Source: Lamellibrachia satsuma (lineage: Eukaryota > Annelida > Polychaeta > Sabellida > Siboglinidae). Taken from it: DNA of 64,000 nucleotides. The stretch spans positions 2,533,501-2,597,500 of the forward strand of contig BSQZ01000014.1 of NCBI GenBank assembly GCA_033239005.1, written 5' to 3'. Positions 59,728-64,000 of this stretch are shown piece after piece; the stretch's first letter is position 1, and the number at the start of each line of letters is the position of its first letter. The notes beneath the pieces are model-generated. The model was not told the origin of the DNA and made no database searches. It was given only the letters and a program-made list of their open reading frames with translations. A program made the translations under genes and the position numbers.

Positions 59728-61840
59728 CTGTAAGCTTTTATTGTCACACTTATTGCATTATCAGGGTGTATTAGTAGTTAAATTAAGAAACAATTACTAT
59801 AAATTGGAGTGACTTCCAACACTATTCAAACTGAAAATGTTAAGTAATTTATTTGGTAAAACACTGCAAGTATAAAGAAAACGGAAATGTATGCACAAGT
59901 TTTTAAGAAAATATCATATAATGGTATGTTCATCTAAAACCTTATAATTATATCACAATGTTTAAATATTGAGATTGGCAGTAAAGACCAAAATAATACA
60001 ACACATTAAAATGATAACCTTTTGTATTAATAAATGTTGGCTTTGAAATCATACTATTAAATTTAAAGGACGAACAGGTTTTTAATTAATGTCCCACATT
60101 CCCCATTAATGTCACATGACACAGACAGTTTCCTACATCTTCACCCATCATCGTACCCAAAATAGATAAATTTGGCAAAAACAAATATTTACATTACTAG
60201 TCATTAGTCACTATACATAAGTCGTATCCACAGTTATGATAGTACTTACAATGAAAAGCAATCAGAAAGCACAGTGTAAATCATATTAACATTCCAAGTG
60301 TAAGACTGTCAGCTTTGAGCTAATGCCAGTAATGGATGCCTTTCTTCGTCTTGTCTGCTGGGACATCGTTTGACAGGTCAGTCACGCTGTCACTTTGCAA
60401 GTTTGTTTACATGTTTTATCTCCCGCCAAAATTAGCAAAACACCCCCCAGAACTTCAAACAAACACTGCTACACGATAATGTAGTTCAATAGATCAATTA
60501 CTACTTACACACGTATTTGAAGAACGGATCTTTATGAACTTTCAACAAATACGACGAGAAACACGAACTTGAAACAACAGCGGGCTAGAATATTGCATAA
60601 TTTATTCTTCTTCTGACCTGTGCATGGAGCCACCTAACTCATAGCTAGATAATTCTTGGCTTCAGTGGACAGTGATAGGGGTTGTTTAAGTTGTACAGTA
60701 CTTCACTAGCCAGACTTAACCAAAATATAAAAAAATATTTTAGTGTTAATACATGATCAATGAAAGGCATACAATTGTTTTTTCGTCAATCAAACCGGTG
60801 AATCCCGGATTTGTGTCGTGAGAATCATGAAATTTTCACTTTAAAAAACTAAATATTTTTATTTAAGAAATAAAATACAATGTATATCAGAGTAAAGTAC
60901 GTTTATTCAGCTTTACAGGCATTCGCAAATGTTTATTATAGGTGGTCTATATAAGCTGCTATGGACCGTTAAATGCACCCCGTATAAACGGGCCTCTGCG
61001 GGTACACGTTTTTGTCGACTTGCCGATAACAGCACTACTAGCGCCACCTAACGAGCTCCAGCATTGCTACCTGGGGTATTTTTACCGGCGCAGTTTTCAT
61101 GCCACTCCAGTTTTCAACCCTTTGAAATATCGCGTTAGACACTTCAGAACGTCAGTTTACGACAGTAACGATACAGATACAGAGTCTTGTCTGAACAAAA
61201 TATATTTTGACATATACTATAAGACGGAACACTGATATGATATTCATATCTTAATAAAAACGACTTTGCATGCTTACCAGACATTATTATTGAGCGTCTG
61301 CTGACGTGTGTCTCGTTCTTGACCGCGTGACAATAATCGCCCTTTTTGGTGGTAGATATTTGGCAAGCCAGTCTTGTCATAAAACTAGGACTAATTTAAA
61401 TGTATTAAATATACGAGAAAAAATGTACTACGTTAACGTTATATATTCAATGCAAGTATATGTGTTTTATAAAGCGCTATGTCAAGCCTGATTGTTATAA
61501 AAAGTTTAAATAATTGGAACAAAGTGGTAAAATGAAAAAAGATTGTCGTTCAATATTCGTAAGTTTTTCCACTAAAAACAACTGTTTTAATAATTTTTTT
61601 GCATTGAATAAATGAAGTAGCTGTTGTTGATTTAGTATATCGATCTCCTACACAAAATGTTTCTTCAGATTTTTTTAAACGGCATATTCTATTAAGTAGG
61701 TCGAAAACTACACCGACCAGTATGCAGGGCTTCGGAAATCAATCACCAGGCGACTTGAAATGCTGTCGAGCGAATAAAAACCAGAAATCACTAGTCCGTC
61801 GGGCGAAAGTATTTACTGTCTGCAATCATAATATCCCTTA
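59728..61840. other. Intron of CUB unit A, no feature recognised
   Basis: Mostly AT-rich, non-repetitive sequence. A GC-richer patch at 60940-61150 contains a 97-codon open frame that resembles nothing I know. A few codons near 61620-61670 (VVDLVYRSPTQN) resemble a LINE endonuclease scrap. Confidence 0.45.
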
Positions 61841-62945
61841 AAGGGCTTTATTTCTAAAAACTCTGACCGCCGAGCGTTGCGTCGTCTGGAATGCTCAATG
61901 TACCGCCTGGATATTGTCTGATAGACGTTTCTCTGGGCGTCTTTTGGATTTCCTGATTTCTCTTGTCGTTTTTCTCCGGCAGTTGTATCTTTTGTAGTCC
62001 TCATGCAATGCACTCTCTTTATATATGTTCCATACTTTCATGTGTTTCTTTCTCAGTTTGTATATCGTTTTGTTCCACTACATTGGCTTACATGTTCTGT
62101 TCCTCTTCCTGGTTTTGGTTGGTACAATCTCCTTTATTAGTGTTTCCAATGTTCTTCCTGAACATATCCCATCCTTTACTTATTTCAGCGTTTTCAGTTA
62201 TTTCTGACCAATCCTTCTTCCCTAGCATTCATCAAAGTTTGCTCTACGGTAGTCTTTGTATGTTTCCTTCTATTCCTTCACTTGGTATTTCATCGACAAA
62301 CAGTTCAAAGTGTACAATGTTATGGTCACTACTTCCAAACTGTTCAGACACTTTTATAGTTCTCACTTGATCCGGGTTACTTGTTAATATTAGATCTAGT
62401 GTGTTTGCATTTCTTGTTGATTCTCTAACATGTTGATGTAACAAGAGGTCCTCTGTCAGATCTAGAAATTCTTGCCCTTCTGCTCCTGCTTCCATTTGGT
62501 TTCAATCTACGGTTCTGTGATTGAAATCTCCACATATCACGTTTTCTTCTTTCATCCGACATACCACTTCCAACAGTTCTTGTAGATTTTTCTGTTGTTC
62601 CTGACTGTTTGTAGTTGTGTTGTAGCATACTTCTAACGTTGCATCACATACTCTACACCACACAGTGTCTGTATCTTCTACGTGTGTTAGTTCCCATAGC
62701 ATAATAGCCTTTAGATCTACTTTCACATATATAAAGCATCCGCCTCCTCTTCGTTTTCTGCCATTTCTCATACAATCCAATCCATTCAATGACAGCTCCC
62801 CTTCCCCTACATTTTCAGAAGCCCAGGTCTCGGTGATAAGAACCAGGTCTGGTTTGTTCTCCTGCACGACACATTCCATCTCCTCCCGGTTACTCACAAT
62901 ACTTCTAGCATTAATCAACATACATTTCAATACTTTTATTGGAAT
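61840..62945 (-). mobile_element. CR1-like LINE endonuclease and linker fragment
   Basis: The minus strand opens KCMLINARSIVSNREEMECV, then KPDLVLITETWASENVGEG, RRGGGCFIYVKVDLKAI, VICGDFNHRTVD and, after a stop, NTLDLILTSNPDQVRTIKV and FGSSDHNIVHFELFVDEIP. These are APE-type endonuclease motifs (ETW, GDFN, SDHN). A degraded linker (KKHMKVWNIYKESALHEDYK) runs to about 61850, where the element stops before the RT. The same superfamily as the RT half at 45-46 kb is likely. Confidence 0.85.
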
Positions 62946-63059
62946 GTTAGTAGCTTGGTTAGTGTTAGTAGGAAATTTAGTGTTAGTATCCTTAATTATA
63001 TGTACAGGATCCGTTGTTAGGGGGTATTACATAACGCCCTCCCACTCCCGCCCCCTTCC

Positions 63060-63480
63060 ACTCAGAGTTGCCGAGTGACCGGCAACAAAATATCATCGCA
63101 GGACTTAAATGTCTACACTGGTTGCCAGTGAAGTGGCGCATCAAGTACACAATAGTGATTATTGTATTCGGCGCCCTCCATAACAAGACACCCGCGTACC
63201 TTGCGTCACTTATCACACCCTACGTACTGCGCCCGTTACTAAGATCAGCAGGCAACACCCTTCTACCTGTGCCGCGATATAACCTTGTGCGATATGGCCG
63301 GCGATCATCTCCTGTGCATGTCCACTTCTGTGGAATGCGTTGCCTGAGGAACTACGACTGATCTCATCCATGGACGCTTTCAAGGCACGCCTCGAAACTC
63401 AGTATTTTAAACTCGCTTTTAATGTCTAATATTTTGTTTTTAGGTCATCCTTCTTATGTATCCATAAAGATTGTATAATC
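63060..63480 (+). mobile_element. 3' end of another LINE
   Basis: The plus strand reads LKCLHWLPVKWRIKYTIVII, NKTPAYLASLITPYVLRPLL, RSAGNTLLPVPRYNLVRYG and, after a frameshift, LPEELRLISSMDAFKARLET. This is the characteristic C-terminal block of CR1/L2/jockey-like LINEs. It is heavily 5'-truncated. Confidence 0.85.
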
Positions 63481-64000
63481 TACTTTAACTGAGTGTTATT
63501 ATGGTTTACAACTTTATTCTCTGATTGTCTCACTTTTAATATAAATACGTAATCTCAATTTTATTATATAAAATGGCATAATGTTTTTAAAAGACGCTAT
63601 ACCTAATCGTTCTTTCAGGCTGACTTTTGGTAGACCTACAATAATGCAGTCATGAAAGGCACGTATGCCAGTCACACACAAAAAAAAATATTTCGGTATT
63701 TCAGGAGGAGGATATATCTGATTTATATAATATATATTTTGTAAATGTAAATTCGCTTACCTTGGATGGTTCGGCCTGAATCTTCCAACCACATCTCATG
63801 TTGTTTTTATATTGTGCCTGATTCACGCCAAACAGTCCTTTGGTTCCAGTCAGTAATTCTGCGTTGCCGCTACATTCTACAAACAACACACGTCGCAGTA
63901 TGAACTGTTGGGAACATACGGCGTAGTATTCTTTTCAACGAAGAGAATATTATACGCGTGCTTGCGTGAGCGTGAGCGTGTGCGTGTTATGTGTGCGTGT

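Larger units (their letters stand above)
39286..63876 (-). pseudogene. CUB-domain array plus Cys-rich repeats; decaying gene, 5' end outside window
   Basis: CUB domains are extracellular beta-sandwich modules used in binding and secreted enzymes. I see eight half-CUB exons in transcription order: 63761-63876, 55399-55630, 53845-53963, 52647-52887, 51289-51407, 46575-46809, 44103-44221 and 42881-43103. Three Cys-rich exons follow: 41077-41184, about 40806-40890 and 39286-39386. First halves carry RCGWKIQVDPSK; second halves carry VYDGEDDSAPLLG and GFKMKYT. Phases are regular: 0 within a domain and 1 between domains. In-frame stops lie at 55457-55459, 44148-44150 and 39286-39288, and the 40.8-kb exon has lost its first half. 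No signal peptide is in view. It could be a pseudogene, or a live gene whose broken exons are skipped. Confidence 0.82.
55399..63876 (-). pseudogene. CUB unit A (exons 63761-63876 and 55399-55630), second half broken
   Basis: The first half reads CSGNAELLTGTKGLFG then RCGWKIQAEPSK and is intact, with donor GTAAGC. The second half starts IINLEFLTFDVESNSTC and continues VYDGEDDSAPLLGS, but has TAA where unit B has CAG (LFVSF then stop, 55457-55459). The 8-kb intron holds the RTE-like LINE, the endonuclease LINE fragment and a LINE 3' fragment. Confidence 0.85.

Noticed and set aside
60942..61235. 97-codon plus-strand frame in a GC-richer patch
   Set aside because: No resemblance to any family I know, no splice or promoter context, and it lies in a long intron; not supportable as a gene.
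61620..61680. Short VVDLVYRSPTQN match to LINE endonucleases on the plus strand
   Set aside because: About 20 codons with no flanking endonuclease motifs; too short to call.

Overview
The window is animal nuclear DNA: AT-rich, intron-rich with GT-AG introns, dense in minisatellites, microsatellites and transposable elements. One gene is a ciliary chaperonin-like protein, so a ciliated metazoan is indicated. The mix of CR1/jockey-like and RTE-like LINEs, hAT and Mutator-like (Phantom-type) transposons, tRNA-derived SINEs and CUB-domain exons fits a marine invertebrate. I cannot name the phylum from sequence alone. All splice models below are hand-made from phase-compatible GT-AG junctions plus resemblance to remembered family members; none was checked by search or transcript data.

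Left part (1-34 kb): two conserved genes lie head to head. BBS12 (minus strand, ATG at 8140, running off the left edge) has seven readable coding exons and a very long disordered insertion carrying a 17-residue tandem repeat. GTF3C4/TFIIIC90 (plus strand, ATG at 10987, stop at 33945-33947) resolves into 21 phase-compatible exons, about 778 residues, ending in the TFIIIC zinc-finger tail. About 0.4 kb of host DNA once separated the two start codons. A 2.44-kb transposon whose ends are inverted arrays of a short motif now splits this presumed shared promoter.

GTF3C4 intron 2 (12.4-19.8 kb) holds a nested transposon stack: a 5'-truncated LINE on the minus strand, interrupted by a hAT-like element with an 8-bp target duplication. 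That element is interrupted in turn by a Mutator-like element with a frameshifted transposase. A second, deleted Mutator-like relative sits at the YADD motif of the same LINE. Part of the LINE's own coding sequence has expanded into a 59-bp minisatellite. Other introns carry 21-bp, 27-bp and 40-bp minisatellites, tRNA-like SINE heads and a second copy of the hAT element from BBS12 intron 1.

Middle (34-39 kb): I see no convincing gene. The stretch holds a LINE 3' fragment, a 24-25-bp minisatellite, a roughly 180-bp tandem duplication, a hAT-like element with (AATTAA)-rich ends and long TA/TATG microsatellites.

Right part (39-64 kb): a minus-strand gene, running in from beyond the right edge, encodes four CUB domains (each split over two exons) followed by short Cys-rich CPxxCxxC...CPEC exons. 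Exon and intron similarity shows it grew by tandem duplication. Two CUB half-exons and one Cys-rich exon have in-frame stops and one Cys-rich exon has lost its first half, so the locus looks like a decaying array or pseudogene. Its introns host several LINEs (a 352-codon open reverse transcriptase at 45-46 kb, a fuller LINE at 48.2-51 kb, an RTE-like LINE at 56.8-59.1 kb), an LTR-retrotransposon integrase remnant, a palindromic MITE and a 39-bp minisatellite whose open frame runs into a CUB exon.
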